Assembly: GCA_037367405.1 (NCBI GenBank)
Contig: JAZKJV010008882.1
Location: 310,001-374,000, forward strand
DNA: 64,000 nucleotides
Reading direction: 5' to 3'
Source of the DNA: Ottelia alismoides
Taxonomy: Eukaryota; Streptophyta; Magnoliopsida; Alismatales; Hydrocharitaceae
The translations under genes and the position numbers were made by a program. Below, piece by piece: positions 48,512 to 60,424 of the stretch. The first letter of the stretch is position 1; each line of letters begins with the position of its first letter. The notes under the pieces are model-generated. The model was not told the origin of the DNA, did no database searches, and worked only from the letters and a program-made list of their open reading frames with translations.

Positions 48512-50790
48512 TTGTCTATTGATTTGATCAATAGACTAGTAAGAGATGAAACTTTAGAATGTCTAAAATTTCAAAACTTACATACTTGTGAATATTGTAT
48601 TCAAAGAAAAATGTCCAATACACCCTTCTTAGAGAAAGGTGTAAGATGTCAAGGTATTCAGGATCTCATACATATTGATGTATGTAGATCATCTATATCA
48701 TAGTAAACATTATGGATATGTGATATCTGTTGATGATTATGTATGATATGAGATTTCTTCTCTTCACCTAAGAAACCTTTGAAATGTTCAAAGATTTCAT
48801 TATTTTTGGTTTAGAACCAAAGTTTGAAGGAAGATAAAATGAATTTGATCTAATCTAGGTAGCAAGTACCTACTAGATAAATTCAAAGAATACCTTATAG
48901 AGATATGAATATCGCTTCTATCTCAATCCTCCTAACACACCTTAACTCAATAGAGTTATAGGTAGATACAATTGGATCATGTGTGACATGATCTTATCAA
49001 TGATGAATTTTAGCATAATTATCCCTTAGTTTCCAGGTATATATATGTGTAGTAGAGACTACAATGTATATCCTTAATAAGGTTCCATGCAAGATGGAAT
49101 CTAGCACTTGAGAGTTTTGCTTCATTAGGAAAATAAAGGATGGTATTGGATACCTACTTTATGACCTTGAGATTCTTGAAATATCTCATCTCTGAGAATG
49201 TGATTCTTGGAGGTTGAGACTCTTGAGAATCAAGATGAAAATGAAGTGTAGGAACTCATTTAATCTTGAAAAGATAATGAGGCTCCTAAAATTGGAAACT
49301 AAAAGGATAATTGAAGATGAAACACTAAAACCTCTTCAAATAAGTTTGAGGATGGATTCCATGTGTTAGAGAAATCTGACAATGATCGAACTTCATGTGA
49401 TGAAGCTTCTGAAGATCATAGCATGGATAGATGGATGTTAGCAATAAAAGTCTAATGTAGACTTCATGTACAAGTGTTGTATATGGACCCTCGAGGATCC
49501 ACCTATATGGGTAAGACCCGTAAAGGTGTAAATGGATCTTCAAGAGAAAGGGAACCTGATGAGAAGGTACATGCCTTCAAAGCATAGTTCGTAGCAATGA
49601 GCTACATATGGAAGAGAAGACATTGCTTGCAATGAGACTTGCTTTTCGGTGAACATGCTTAAAATCATCAGAATATTGCTAACCTTAGGTACACAACTTG
49701 ACTATTGCATCTTCAAGATGTAAGTCCAGATTGCATTCCTCTATGAATATCTCTCTGAGGATATTCACATGAAGTAGCCCCAGGGCTTCATGGTTGAGGA
49801 AAGCAAGGTGTGCAAGATAAGGAATCCATCTAAGGACTCAAATAAACTTCTTTGAGTTGGACCATAAGATTTGATGGAATTATAATTGTTATGATTTCAG
49901 ATAGAATCTTGATGAGCCATGTGAAGCTTAGTGGGAGTGCCTTTGTGTTCATCTTGCTGAATGTAGATGATATCCTGATCATTTAAAATGATATAAGATT
50001 AATAATAAGTGTTTTATTCTCTGGTTATTCCATATCTTGAAATATGATTTCAAAGATACCTCTTAGATCTTCGTTCTGAAGTTGTTCAGAAGCCAAGAGA
50101 AGAGGATAATTGGACTGTCACATTTGTAGCATACCTTGGACATATTCTATTCATAGAAATTCCAAGAAAGGCTTCTAACCCTTAAGATATGGTACTGACC
50201 TATCTTAAGGGATAGCACCTCAAAGAGTTGAGGAAGTAAATGCTACAACTACTTGCACTTGTGCATTAGTTACGAGAAGCTGAGTGTATGCTAGAGTGTA
50301 CAAATACCAGATGTCTGTCATGCAGTGGGAGTAGTAAATTGTTACTAATCCTACTGTAGAGATAAAACACTTGATTGCAGTAATAACAAAATCTTCATAG
50401 ATGAGGAGATTTTTGAGATAGTAATCTCAAAGTCTTATCTTCAAAAGTTTAAGACCATGTAGATAGTGATATATAAAGGTCTAAACTATAGATACCTTAG
50501 GAGATAGAGATCTCCGGGAATGAAGGTATTCTAATAAGGATTATGGGGATACTGGTTATGATGTCAGGGACAATGTAACCAACTAGATTGAGTATTGGTT
50601 GCATGAGATGCAACATTCGCATTAGATGCGAGCACTGTTACTGGGGATATGCAAGTGCCGTAAAAGGACTTGGCATAGTCTCGCGGGAACAGAGTGACTG
50701 ATCAGCTTACCTAGCTATTTTCTAAATAGCCTATGATTGTCACATGAGTGCGGGTTTAAATGATTAGCCCATTAATGGCTCTTTGGGCTA
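48512..50790 (+). pseudogene. Degenerate Copia pol of the young element
   Basis: Positions 48512-48703 give a GAG-pre-integrase-like fragment: INRLVRDETLECLKF, HTCEYCIQRKM and LIHIDVC match the Copia zinc-finger region that precedes integrase. Later, an RT-like trace near 49730-49830 reads EDIHMK, a stop, then PQGFM. All frames contain many stops. The order fits Copia, but nothing here can make protein. Confidence 0.7.
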
Positions 50791-50799
50791 GTGGGAGAT
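50785..50799 (+). promoter_or_regulatory. Polypurine tract of the young Copia element
   Basis: GGGCTAGTGGGAGAT lies immediately before the 3' LTR start TGTTGG, as expected for plus-strand priming in Copia elements. Confidence 0.85.
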
Positions 50800-53454
50800 T
50801 GTTGGAAATGCGAGCCCACGGCGAGCCATTATGCAATAAATGTTATTGCAATTCACTCCTTAATCTGAAATGAAGAATACATAATTTGCATAATAGGTCC
50901 CTTAGTACAATTAGGGTTATGTACCATGGCCATCTTGATGATCATACAGCTGTTGATTCAACTATTGAATCATAGAGGCTGGTGCTTGAATGAATATCTA
51001 AAGAGTTAGATTGAGGACTCATCAAGCACCGTCAGATGATTGTTAAGAGATGATCTCCAGCCTGAGTAGGAGATGGAAATCCTTATCTCTGAAGGCTGAT
51101 ATCTGACCGACCTCTTGATGCAGGTCCTCTGCATAGGAATAGAGATTCGGAGGTGTCAGATTAGTTAGGTCAAAGAGTTGACTTAACGAGATCGAGATAA
51201 CCAAAGTCCTATATCGTATGCTGTCAGGATATAGGCACACATCCTCTGACCGGAGACAGATGTGTTGCTATATGTCTAAGTATGTACATTTGGCAGACCA
51301 ATAGGTTGATGACCTAATCAAGGTCTACACACCGGCGCGCTGGTGTGCATATAAGGGCATATGAGTAATACGATCTCTCAAAGGGATCATACAGGTTCAG
51401 TTACTGAACCGGAAGACATGAGCTCACTCATGAGATATTGGGAAGAATCAAATTCCGTGCGCACGGTCGTCTCGCTTTGGAAGCTTGACTGAATTTGTAG
51501 GTTTGATATATACTTTTGGAAAGTATATGATCAAGACCTAGGTATGATATATGCTTTTGGAAAGTATATGATCGATACCGACTCCCAATGATCGAATGAG
51601 AAACTTACTGATAAAACCACGAAGTAGACAGTATAAAGTTGATCGAATACTTCAGGTTTAGTCTGAGTCTTCCAGTATGCAGGATGTACAGGTATTGGGA
51701 ATACCTGAGGGTGATGTGATCATAAACGATTGTATAACCATGACGCTTCCATTCCTAGGGAGTGATGAAACGGGTCTGGATTTTAGTGACTCCTCTCAGT
51801 AGAGAAGTGATCTGATCTTGGTCCAAGTATTGGACATTGATCTGAATGTGATTCAGATACAATGAGAAGATTAGATTTACGGTCTTGATTTAATCAAGCA
51901 TCTATGGGAGGCCCGCGATCTGGATTTGAGATACGATCTCAATATCCATGTCACTATACGTGGAACAATACAATCGCCCTGTCCTTATCTCCAAGTATCT
52001 GCGGAGAAAGCGCATTATCCTTGAAGGAGTTCATGGATAATTCTATTGTTAATATATGTATCCGAGCATTGAGAAAATGGATAATTAAATGTGATTTAAT
52101 TATCATGAGTAATATGAATTTGATTCATATTATTAAGAGAGTTATCTTAGATAATTAAATGAGATTTAATTATCAAAGATGTAAATAATGTGAATGTGAT
52201 TCATATTATTTGGACACAAGAGAATAGAGATCCAAGATGATTAAATATGATTTAATTATCATGGATATGAATAATGTGGATAGCAATATCCATATTAGTC
52301 ATATATATTATAAATGTGATTTATAATATATAAGAGAGAGCTATTTGTAATTTACATTTGTTAATTAAATGTTAATGTGAATTGGATTCACATTGGACAT
52401 CAAATTGAAAATGTAATTTACATTTTGTTTTGGGTTGTGAATGTGATTCACAAATTTCCAATGGCATGATTGTAATGTTCACAAAATAAATTGGATTTAT
52501 TTTTGTGAAATAATTTGCAACAAAAGTTGTTGCAAATATTGGAGAGAATCATGAGATAATATAATCTCATGTAATAGGAAAAGGAAGCTCCCTTCCTAAA
52601 AAGGAGAGGGGACGGCCACAATTCCCATGAGGAATTGGTGGCCGTCCACCCTCCTTATGGAAGGAGGCTTGCCTCCTTTCCTATTTCTCCATTGGAGATT
52701 AATTTGATATAAAATCAAATTATATTTATTGTATATTTGATTTTTTATTAAATTAATTGTTGTTGTGTTTTTAGCAACAAATCATGACCATTGAAAGAAA
52801 CACAAATTAATGTGGACCATTGGATTTGTGTTGACACATGGATTGAGATCCATGGATCCCAAAACCCTATAAAAGGAGAGGCACCCCATTGCTCTTCTAG
52901 ACACATACAAGTTGAGGCAACAAATCTCTCTCTCTCTCATTCTCTCTACACGTCCTCTCTCTTTCTCTCTCATATGGTCGTCCACCATGGATGCCCTAGA
53001 GAGGTTCTCCATCGCCGCGGCATCGTCGTTATGCTGCCCGATGGTTTGCTCGTGGATCTCCGTCTCCTTCGGTGCGCCCCGCTCGTGAAGAAGACATCGG
53101 ATCTCGTGTGTCGAGATCAGGAGATCCGCCGCTTGGATCATCAACATGGATTGCGAGAAGCACGCGGTTCATCCCCGCGCTCGCAAGCGTCTCCTCCGAC
53201 GGATCGGACTTGAGACAGGAGGTCTCTTCGTTTAGAGACTTGATCGCAACCACGCTTCAAGAGGTAAACCTAATACTTGTTTGTGGTTTAGACGAAACGA
53301 TCCGAGAAGTGTTCTTGGATCATGTGGTTTCGTCGCAAGAAAATTTTTTAATTTCTGCTGCATAGAACAACTAGTGCGACTAGTCGTTCTTCGTCGTATT
53401 CGATGCGACGATCACGCTTCCGTGATGCGCTTGAGGATCTAACCATATCCTTCA
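50800..53454 (+). repeat. 3' LTR of the young Copia element
   Basis: This is nearly identical to 42833-45493, offset by 7967 bases through most of its length. The length difference of 6 bases is a shorter CT run near 52930. Substitutions include one that leaves a perfect palindrome here (CAGGTATT, spacer GGG, AATACCTG near 51690) but breaks it in the 5' LTR. It ends ATCCTTCA, followed by the TTTAG duplication. Confidence 0.95.
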
Positions 53455-53459
53455 TTTAG

Positions 53460-54190
53460 GAGGCGCGCTGGGGTTACGGGGGTTAGGGATAGGTCCTGGC
53501 ATGGTTAGGGAGTGGTGTAGGTGGCCATCGAGGCCGAGAAAATAGGAAGGGGGGCAACGAGCTTTCGTGGAGGACGTGGGATGGAGGTAGGAGACGAGGT
53601 GTCAACCATTGGATCATGCGATCCAACAGTCGAGAGGAGGGCATGAAGGAGTGGATCTGATCAATCGATCAGGGCGCATCGGGCGATTGTAGAACAAAGC
53701 GAATGGGACGTTGGATCTAGTGATCCAACGGTCGAGGAGTGAGCGGGGAATGGTGCTCTAGATGATATCTAGAAGCCGATCGGAGGGTGGAGATTGAAGA
53801 GGAAACGAGTGGATGAGATGGAAGCGGCCTCAGGTAATATGATGGTGCGGAAGAGAGGCACGTGGTGCGAGGAGTGCGGGCCACGTGGCTCGGCTCGACT
53901 AGAAGGAGCCACGTGGCCTAATGGGAATTATTCAGAAGAAAAAAATTCAAGAGAAAAAGAAGGATGTCAAATTTGGGAAAACTCAAAATATGAATGTTGT
54001 AGATCTTGGTGATATCTACAAGTTTCATGTTGACCGAAAATGCAAAGAAGTCAAACAAAGGGAGAAATATTTTAGTAAGCATTTTTAAAGGTGTAAAAAC
54101 ACTACGATTTTTGATTTTGTAATTTTTTTGTATTTTTAATTTATTTTAAGATTATCATGATAAAACCGAGGTTAATCAATTACCTATTTT
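53460..54190 (-). repeat. Gypsy-type LTR copy B, right part
   Basis: This continues copy B after the young Copia insertion. Positions 53935-54140 match 22430-22620 of copy A (for example GTTGTAGATCT and ATCTACAAGTTTCATGTTGA). After about 54190 the likeness fades into AT-rich sequence and the expected LTR start (a TTTCATCA on this strand) was not found, so this copy is truncated or diverged. Confidence 0.65.
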
Positions 54191-55060
54191 CCAAAATCAT
54201 CAAAAAATTATAAAAACATCAAACATACAAATACATTTTTATTCAATTTTTATATATAATGAAACCTATTTTTATCTTCATTTACTCATTTTTATATGCG
54301 TTTTTTTAAAAAAATTCTTTTTATTTTGTTTTTTATTATTAAAAATCAACCAAAGATTTGTAGAATTTTAAAAATAATTCAAAACTATTGCATTTATTAT
54401 ATAGTATATGATACTATTTTTCTGTAATTTTTAATTAAATAATTTTGATTTTATTATAATTTAAATCATTTTCTTATATTATTTGAAAAAAATTACTTGA
54501 AAAAAATAAAAAAAGTAAAAATTTAAAAAGTTTAAAACAAAAAAATAAAATAGAAGCAAGAACTCATATACACACATAAACACTTGTATTTAGGGTTGAG
54601 CATTGGTTAGGACTGACCTAACTAACCCCGATGCTGGGCCCGATAATACTAGACCCAAGCCCAAGCTCGAAACTATAGTGGGCGGTCTCGGGTCGTAAAT
54701 TTGTCCCATTTTATGTATCGACTCAGGCTTGTGCTTCACTTAACTCGGCCCATAATACTATCGATTCACACCTTGGTTATGGCCCACAATGCAACTATAG
54801 CTAGGACTCACCTCTAAGTTGTGGATTTATTGTTACACTGCCAAAGAGATGAAACTAGCATAATTCAACCATGTTGCCAAAATAGGCAAACCTGATATGG
54901 TTAGATACCATGATATGGGCTTGTTCCCCATTTGCGACCGATGAAGATAACACAATACCGATATTCTCATCATGAGAAATACATAAACAATAGGGGTTTT
55001 ATTAGTTGCGCCTTGTTGAGATATTACAATATCAGTTATGCCCATCCTTTTTTTGGGATA
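54191..55060. other. AT-rich region with a partial hAT-like end
   Basis: Positions 54191-54590 are AT-rich low complexity. At 54592 TAGGGTTGAGCATTGG resembles the end of the hAT MITE at 57347 (TAGGGTGGAGCATTG) and is followed by GGGCCCG-type words, but no matching right end was found. No gene is seen. Confidence 0.45.
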
Positions 55061-56510
55061 TCAGTTGTACCCCCGACTTCTTGTTGTTCTATCACTTGCA
55101 CCCCTCCATTACTTTAGTTGTCAATGAGTTTAATTTAACCATAATTTTTTTGAAACCATGGTGAGGTAAGAGGGATATAATAGTCCAAAATCTCCCCCAG
55201 CTCCTTCTCCCACTCCCCAACCTCCTCCACCCCCTGCTTCTCCTCCTTCATCCTCCTCCATCACCTATAGTGGGGAATTTTTCTTCCAACATGACAAAAA
55301 TAATAAAAAATCAATACCTCATCGACACCCAACTCGTCTGCCACCACAAATGTGCTCGATTGCGGTGAATCCCTCAATTCCCCTCCCCACTCAGTGGAGC
55401 CCTCCTTGTTCGATGGATCCTCCAGCCCCAGGGCTTCCAGATCGACATCCTTGAGGAGCTCCAACGTCGTCTAGCACTATTCGAGCATCACATGGAGGGC
55501 CTTCCTCTTCACCCTAACATGCTTCTGCTCTTCTTGATCAGAGTACCTCCCTAGTGGTTTGGGCATCATCAAGGGCAAGACGGGGGCCTCCGCGACCTCC
55601 ATAGATCTCGAAACCCTTGAGGGAAATGAGGGTGGAGGTGTAGGGGAAGGGGGAGTCCCCACGACAAGAGTTCCCTCTTTGTTTACTCTAAAGGTACGTA
55701 GTAGCAACTTCAACATCTTTGGCCACAATTCTCCCCGCAGTCCTGGTTCTAGCCACAAAACATTATTCCACCTTGAGCTTGTTAGCGAGCTTCTTTGCAT
55801 AAGGTGTGGCCATGATCTGTTGTCTGTTGTCCGACGTCAGATGTGAAGATGCAATTGGAAGAGGTGTAGTCGATGCAGGTAGAGGGGAAGATGGTGTGTT
55901 TGTGTGGGAGGGGAGGGGTTCGACTGAAGGTGCTTCAGAGGAAGTATTGGAATTGGAATCAAAAGGTAGGGGACTAGAATTAGCCATAGACTTGACGAGG
56001 GCGATCTCCAAGCCCTCCCTCATGGTGGATCTCAACGCCAGCATGAAGATCTCACAATTCTTCACCACGATCCTGACGACGCTACTATTGTGGCATCTTC
56101 GAGTGGAGGGAGGTTTGAGTTGCTTGGTGGAGGGGGGAAGAAGGATGTGCCATCGGGACCCGCCATTTTTTGCTTCGACTATAAGGAAATGGTCAAGGGA
56201 AGCGCATCACGCGAAGGAGGGGGTGCAGGAGAGGAGCCACGGGTTAAGGAGGAGGGTGTAGGGGAGGAGCAGTGGGAGGGGGGGATGCTGAATGAGGGTT
56301 AAGGAGGAGCAGGGGTAGAGGAGGCTAGGCTTGGGGAGGAGGGGAGGATGAAGAGGGTGAGGAGCAGGAGAAAAGGCATTTTAATCCTTTTTTTAATTTA
56401 ATTCTCCATGTATTCCAAAGTTAGCGTCCGTTTGTGTTGGGGATGGATGACAATTAACCCAAAGAACACAAGTGATAGAACAACAAAAAGTAAAGAGCAC
56501 AACAGATAAA
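55061..56510. mobile_element. Probable Pack-MULE carrying plastid PDC E2 gene pieces
   Basis: The left side (about 55061-55260) and right side (about 56300-56510) look like long, degenerate inverted repeats. An exact 18-base match TTGTTGTTCTATCACTTG occurs at 55080-55097 and, reversed, in the right arm near 56468-56485. Both arms then go from an A/T stretch to a CTCCT-rich block on the outward strand. Between them lies a broken fragment of a host gene. Captured gene fragments between long inverted repeats define Pack-MULEs. I could not find target duplications, and the arms are only partly alike, so the class is tentative. Confidence 0.5.
55690..56110 (-). pseudogene. Fragment of plastid pyruvate dehydrogenase E2 (dihydrolipoyl acetyltransferase)
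   Basis: On the minus strand, frame 56068-55763 reads VVKNCEIFMLALRSTMREG (from just before its ATG), the start of a lipoyl domain (family: EIFMPALSSTMTEG). It skips the lipoyl core including the DKA lysine and resumes at EIALVKSMAN. A Pro/Ser-rich linker follows, then ATPYAKKLANKLKVE of the E1/E3-binding domain. A TAA interrupts, and the same frame continues with GRIVAKDVE, the end of that domain (about 55715-55740). The order is that of plastid-type E2, without the catalytic acyltransferase domain. It is a decayed captured copy and not functional. Match is to remembered family motifs, not to a search. Confidence 0.75.
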
Positions 56511-57338
56511 AATTCTAAACAATATTTGAAAAAAGAATCCATGGCAAGCATCTTTCATATTAATCACATCCACATTTGTAGAAGACAAATATGACGACAC
56601 AACTAATTAAACTTGATTGAACTATCATATTCAGATACCTACTTTGTGGTTCCAACAAAAAGTTTTGCCATCGCAAACAAAAGATTCAACACATATAGTA
56701 AGTGTGTGAATAACGTTATTAAGATTAAAGATGTTATATTTTACATGATAGGAAAGAATGATAAAAGACAAAAAGACCATGTTGTTGCATGCCCTGCATT
56801 CTCTATACAAAATAAAAATTTGATCCTTCATCTCAGAAACCATCTGGGCCTGCTTGTTGTCGAATAACCTACCTCTTATGTCTTCTCAGCAGTGCCCTGG
56901 ACATAAGAATTGCACCTTACAACCAAGTGACTGCACTGCTCGTTTTATTGCACCATTTTCTGGTCAGACTCCCCTGGTTGCCGCGGCGGCATAATGATCC
57001 AGGTCAGGCCCAGACTCTCATGGGCTAGGCCCAGGCTGCTATGTTGAAAAAAGTCCGAGCCCAAGCTCGACACATAGGGCCCACTGTCATGACCAGGCTC
57101 GCTCTGGGCAACACTGGGCACACATTCAACCTTATTTGGTGGGCATGGTCGGAGAGAAACAAGAGTATTTCAGATAGGATTTTCCTGGAACCCAGTGGCG
57201 TAGCGGGATATGGAGCACGGATCATGATCGAGCGGTTCACACGAAATCCAAGTATTTCTGAGTCTTTACCATGTGAACCAGACAATCATGATCAAGTGGC
57301 TCAAGACGCCCTGCCCTTTGCAGCTGACCTCTGCAGGA
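56511..57338. other. Region between the Pack-MULE and the hAT MITE
   Basis: No gene is recognised. An AT-rich frame at 56613-56867 has no known features. Positions 57000-57110 hold GGCCCAGGCTGC and GAGCCCAAGCTCG words like those in hAT MITEs nearby, so this may be another fragment. The overlapping frames at 57025-57349 have no domain. Confidence 0.4.
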
Positions 57339-57853
57339 CTGCAGAGTAGGGTGGAGCATTGACTTGCAAAAGTTCAGGTCCGGCCCAAACCCTATGTATA
57401 AATGGATCAGGCCCGAACCCTCGTATTTCAAAAATATTATGCTTGGGCCGGACCGGGTCGGAACCTGAAATACAAATGAGCTGAGCCCGAACCCTCATAT
57501 TTCAAAATATCATGTTAGAATCAAATTAGGGGACATTGATTTATAGTCACAATACATCCAATATTTCCTTCATACATGAATAGTAATATTATATCATAAT
57601 AATACATCCAATATTCATGCATTATGGATGAATTATATCAATAACAATAAATTAGAATCAAAGTGCAACTTCATAGAATAAAAAAGGATGCGGGTTGAAC
57701 CCGACCCGAACCCGATCACACAGGCGTTGGGCCGGGACCGGGTCCTCGGTTTGCTAAAAAAAGCAGACCTTGACCTGACCCAAAACTCAGAAAATTGACG
57801 AGCATAGACCGGGCTTTCCGGGGTCGAGCCCAATGCTCGATCCTACTTCAGAG
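57339..57853. mobile_element. hAT-type MITE, TAGGGTGGAGCATTG family
   Basis: The element is 57347-57845 (499 bp). Inverted ends are TAGGGTGGAGCATTG on the left and TAGGATCGAGCATTG on the right strand. Flanking 8-bp repeats CTGCAGAG and CTTCAGAG agree at 7 of 8 positions. It contains GGCCGGACCGGGTCGG-like words at both ends and AT-rich sequence in the middle. No coding capacity. Confidence 0.85.
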
Positions 57854-58678
57854 GATCCGTGCTCCTTGTAATGTGGTCTTATTGAATTTTACTTGCACGT
57901 CCAAGATCGCTATAGAGAATACAACACAATACTCAGTGTTTGAAAGTTCATCCGAATGCAATTATCCCATAACTGTAGCTACATTTATGAACAATACAAT
58001 ACAAAACCCTGGAAATAAACACAATACGAAATGGCTACATTTTTTGTCACATCAATCTGATTTAGTGTTTGAAAGTTGGTCTGAATGCAATTATCGCATA
58101 ATCTCTCAATAATGATGAGCAATATTAGTAGAAATATTGAAGAATTTTGACACATCCGCGACGGAGAGCTGTCATCGAATTCAAATGAAAATGTGAATTC
58201 TTCTTAAATGATTTCATTGACCATGATCCCTAAATTTAGAGCCCAGTTGTAATTAAAACCAAGGTGATACCAAACAATGATACCGACCTCAAAACCCCTG
58301 TTCCTACCCGATCACCATGGTCAAGATTTTAACTTTATAGGCACTTCACATTTTTTTCCTGATCAAACACTTCTTATCTGCTCCAGCAATGATCATGCAT
58401 GAAAAATTGGAATAATATCCTCTTTGCTCTTTCTATTGCACCCTATCACTTCCTGTTTAACAATACATTGATGAATAAAAATAACGGAATGCACACAATG
58501 GAAATAAGTAAGTTCTACAGAAGAGTTACATATACATTGCACGCCGAACAAAGGTCTTCCAGGAAAAAAAAGCAAGAACCCTGACAGATATTCCCTCTCA
58601 ATATACACAAACCTCCATAAAGAAAAATCAATATCGGTTTGTGGAAAAATGAGAATAAAAAAAAATTATTACATATGT
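57854..58678. other. 3' flank of SEC5
   Basis: No independent gene is seen. The part next to the SEC5 stop codon probably holds its 3' untranslated region on the minus strand; the polyadenylation site could not be fixed. Confidence 0.45.
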
Positions 58679-60424
58679 TCACCTGCGCCTGGCACGTGAA
58701 TTGCCGGGAGAACCTACAGTTTGCGCTGTTCGGTAAGCTGGCGAACTAACTGCTCCTTGGAAGGAAGAAGAATGCGCTGACTTTGCAACCGATGATGCTG
58801 CGCTCGACTGAAGCACCCGTTCCCTGAAGCATGTTATATTTAGACGAGTTCTTTCGAGTTCAATCTCCAGGAGCTCACAACTATGTTGCTGGGCAAGTGC
58901 CTGGGTAATTACATCAAACGCACAAGTTAAGATCACAAGTTTGAAAGAAAACTCTGAAGGAATGAGATTGTCATTTAAATATACTGAATCCGGAGGAAAA
59001 AGAAAACATCTTACAGAGCATATTACTGACCACCAATCATGATATTTATAAATATGCCTTCAAAGGTATTAAGCCCACACAAAGAAATGACATCATTCAT
59101 CAGTCCAATTTTGGGTCCAACACTTGCGAGGCGATAGTTCATTTTTAAGTTTTATTATGTCAGTTTATTCACATATTAATGTATAGGAAGTTTATACATA
59201 TCCAAAGTCTGGCATGGTTATATCAAAGTTTAGACAGGAATAACTGCACCCTCTAAGATGATGACTAATAGCAGAAACTTCACCAGTAAATCGTCTGGAG
59301 CAGCAGTTGGAGTTTGCTGTCTCTCATCGTTCATTGCGTCCTCATTTCCACGAGTTTGTCGACGAGTATGCCCTGGATTTTCAGGAGGCTCACTTGCACT
59401 TTCAGATGCTTTCTCTAACAGAAATCCCTTCAATGAACTGAGAGACTGACGCGCCTCTGGTGAAAAATACGAATCCAGTACTGTTTCAAAATACTCAATC
59501 TGCACAAAATAGACCGCTTATGTCTTGGAACTTACAAACTCTAGGCGGAAAATTATACCCAAAATGTACAAAAAAAACCACCCTTGAGATTTACCTCAAT
59601 CATGAGCTGGCAGAAACCATTTGAATCCAGTGCTTTCAAATCTTTTGTCTTGTATTCATGGAAAAGGCTGATAAAGGTGTCGATCAAACCTTCGACTAAA
59701 GTGTGTAGTGTCTTTTCCAGAAGAGGCTTAGCTCCAAAAGAAACCTGAAAAAATTAAATGCATTAATATAGACAAGTTATTTCATATCAATCAAATTAAA
59801 AAACAAGGGAGTTGCTGGTTGCAACTAATTGCGTGATTTTAAATGATAACCATAACCAGAACCAAGTCTTTTATCATATTGAATGGGCTACGGATTTTTT
59901 AAAGATTAAGATATTATTATAACTATATGTTGGGAACATATTTGTATGATGTTTGTATACACTTTATATAAACAAGCTAAAATTGTTCACATATTCTCAT
60001 ATATTGTCTGTAGTAAATGAGATGATATCCGATCTCGTATAGTTTGAGAAAAAAAGGGTAAAATAAAAAATATGATAGAAGTTATACAAATAAAAACAAA
60101 TTAAAAAAAGATTACTCAACATATGAATTTAAAACTGTCGAAAACCTAAAATCATGTGTCCATTACTACCTCTGCATGCACTGAAACTAAGGTATTCATC
60201 AATTCGATGGTAGCATCTCGAACACCCTGCAGAATATGGCAATCATTTGATCAGCTGAAGATAGGCAAAAGTTCATGCATAAATATTTACATCAGATTAA
60301 AAAATAGATGTCAGCCAACAATAAGTCCAACAAATTTAGTGTCCACCTTGACAACAGGTGCCGATCCCCATTGAATCCCAGGATCCAAAATATACCTCTG
60401 TGCAGCATCTCTAATCAAGTTTGC
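58679..60424 (-). CDS. SEC5: Exocyst subunit SEC5, C-terminal five exons (5' part outside window)
   Basis: SEC5 is a core subunit of the exocyst, the octameric complex that tethers secretory vesicles to the plasma membrane. Visible minus-strand exons: 60424-60347, 60226-60170, 59744-59595, 59499-59284 and 58900-58679, encoding the last 240 residues and TGA. All joints are GT-AG and phase 0. Markers known from plant SEC5: NLIRDAAQRYILDPGIQWG, GVRDATIELMNTLVSVHAE, GAKPLLEKTLHTLVEGLIDTF, SNGFCQLM-IEYFETVL, SLKGFLLEKASES, the disordered PGHTRRQTRGNEDA, DDLL-ALAQQ, ELERTRLNITCF and a basic tail ending SRARRR. No frame break is present, so it looks functional. Upstream exons should lie beyond Copia III, which implies a large intron. 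Confidence 0.88.

Larger units (their letters stand above)
42828..53459 (+). mobile_element. Young Copia-type LTR retrotransposon with degenerate interior
   Basis: The element is 42833-53454 (10,622 bp) with direct 5-bp target repeats TTTAG at 42828-42832 and 53455-53459. LTRs are 2661 and 2655 bp and differ by about 13 substitutions and one 6-bp CT indel that I can see. The interior (45494-50799) has a perfect primer-binding site and a GTGGGAGA-type polypurine tract, but gag and pol are broken by many stops. A pre-integrase fragment at 48512-48703 and an RT-like stretch near 49730 identify it as Copia. Fresh LTRs with decayed coding imply that proteins of another element moved it. Confidence 0.95.

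Noticed and set aside
55806..56302. Plus-strand frames of 151 and 70 codons
   Set aside because: They are the antisense of the E2 fragment and GA-rich arms; motifs only make sense on the minus strand.
56613..56867. 84-codon frame as a small gene
   Set aside because: AT-rich, open on both strands, no recognisable feature or splice context.
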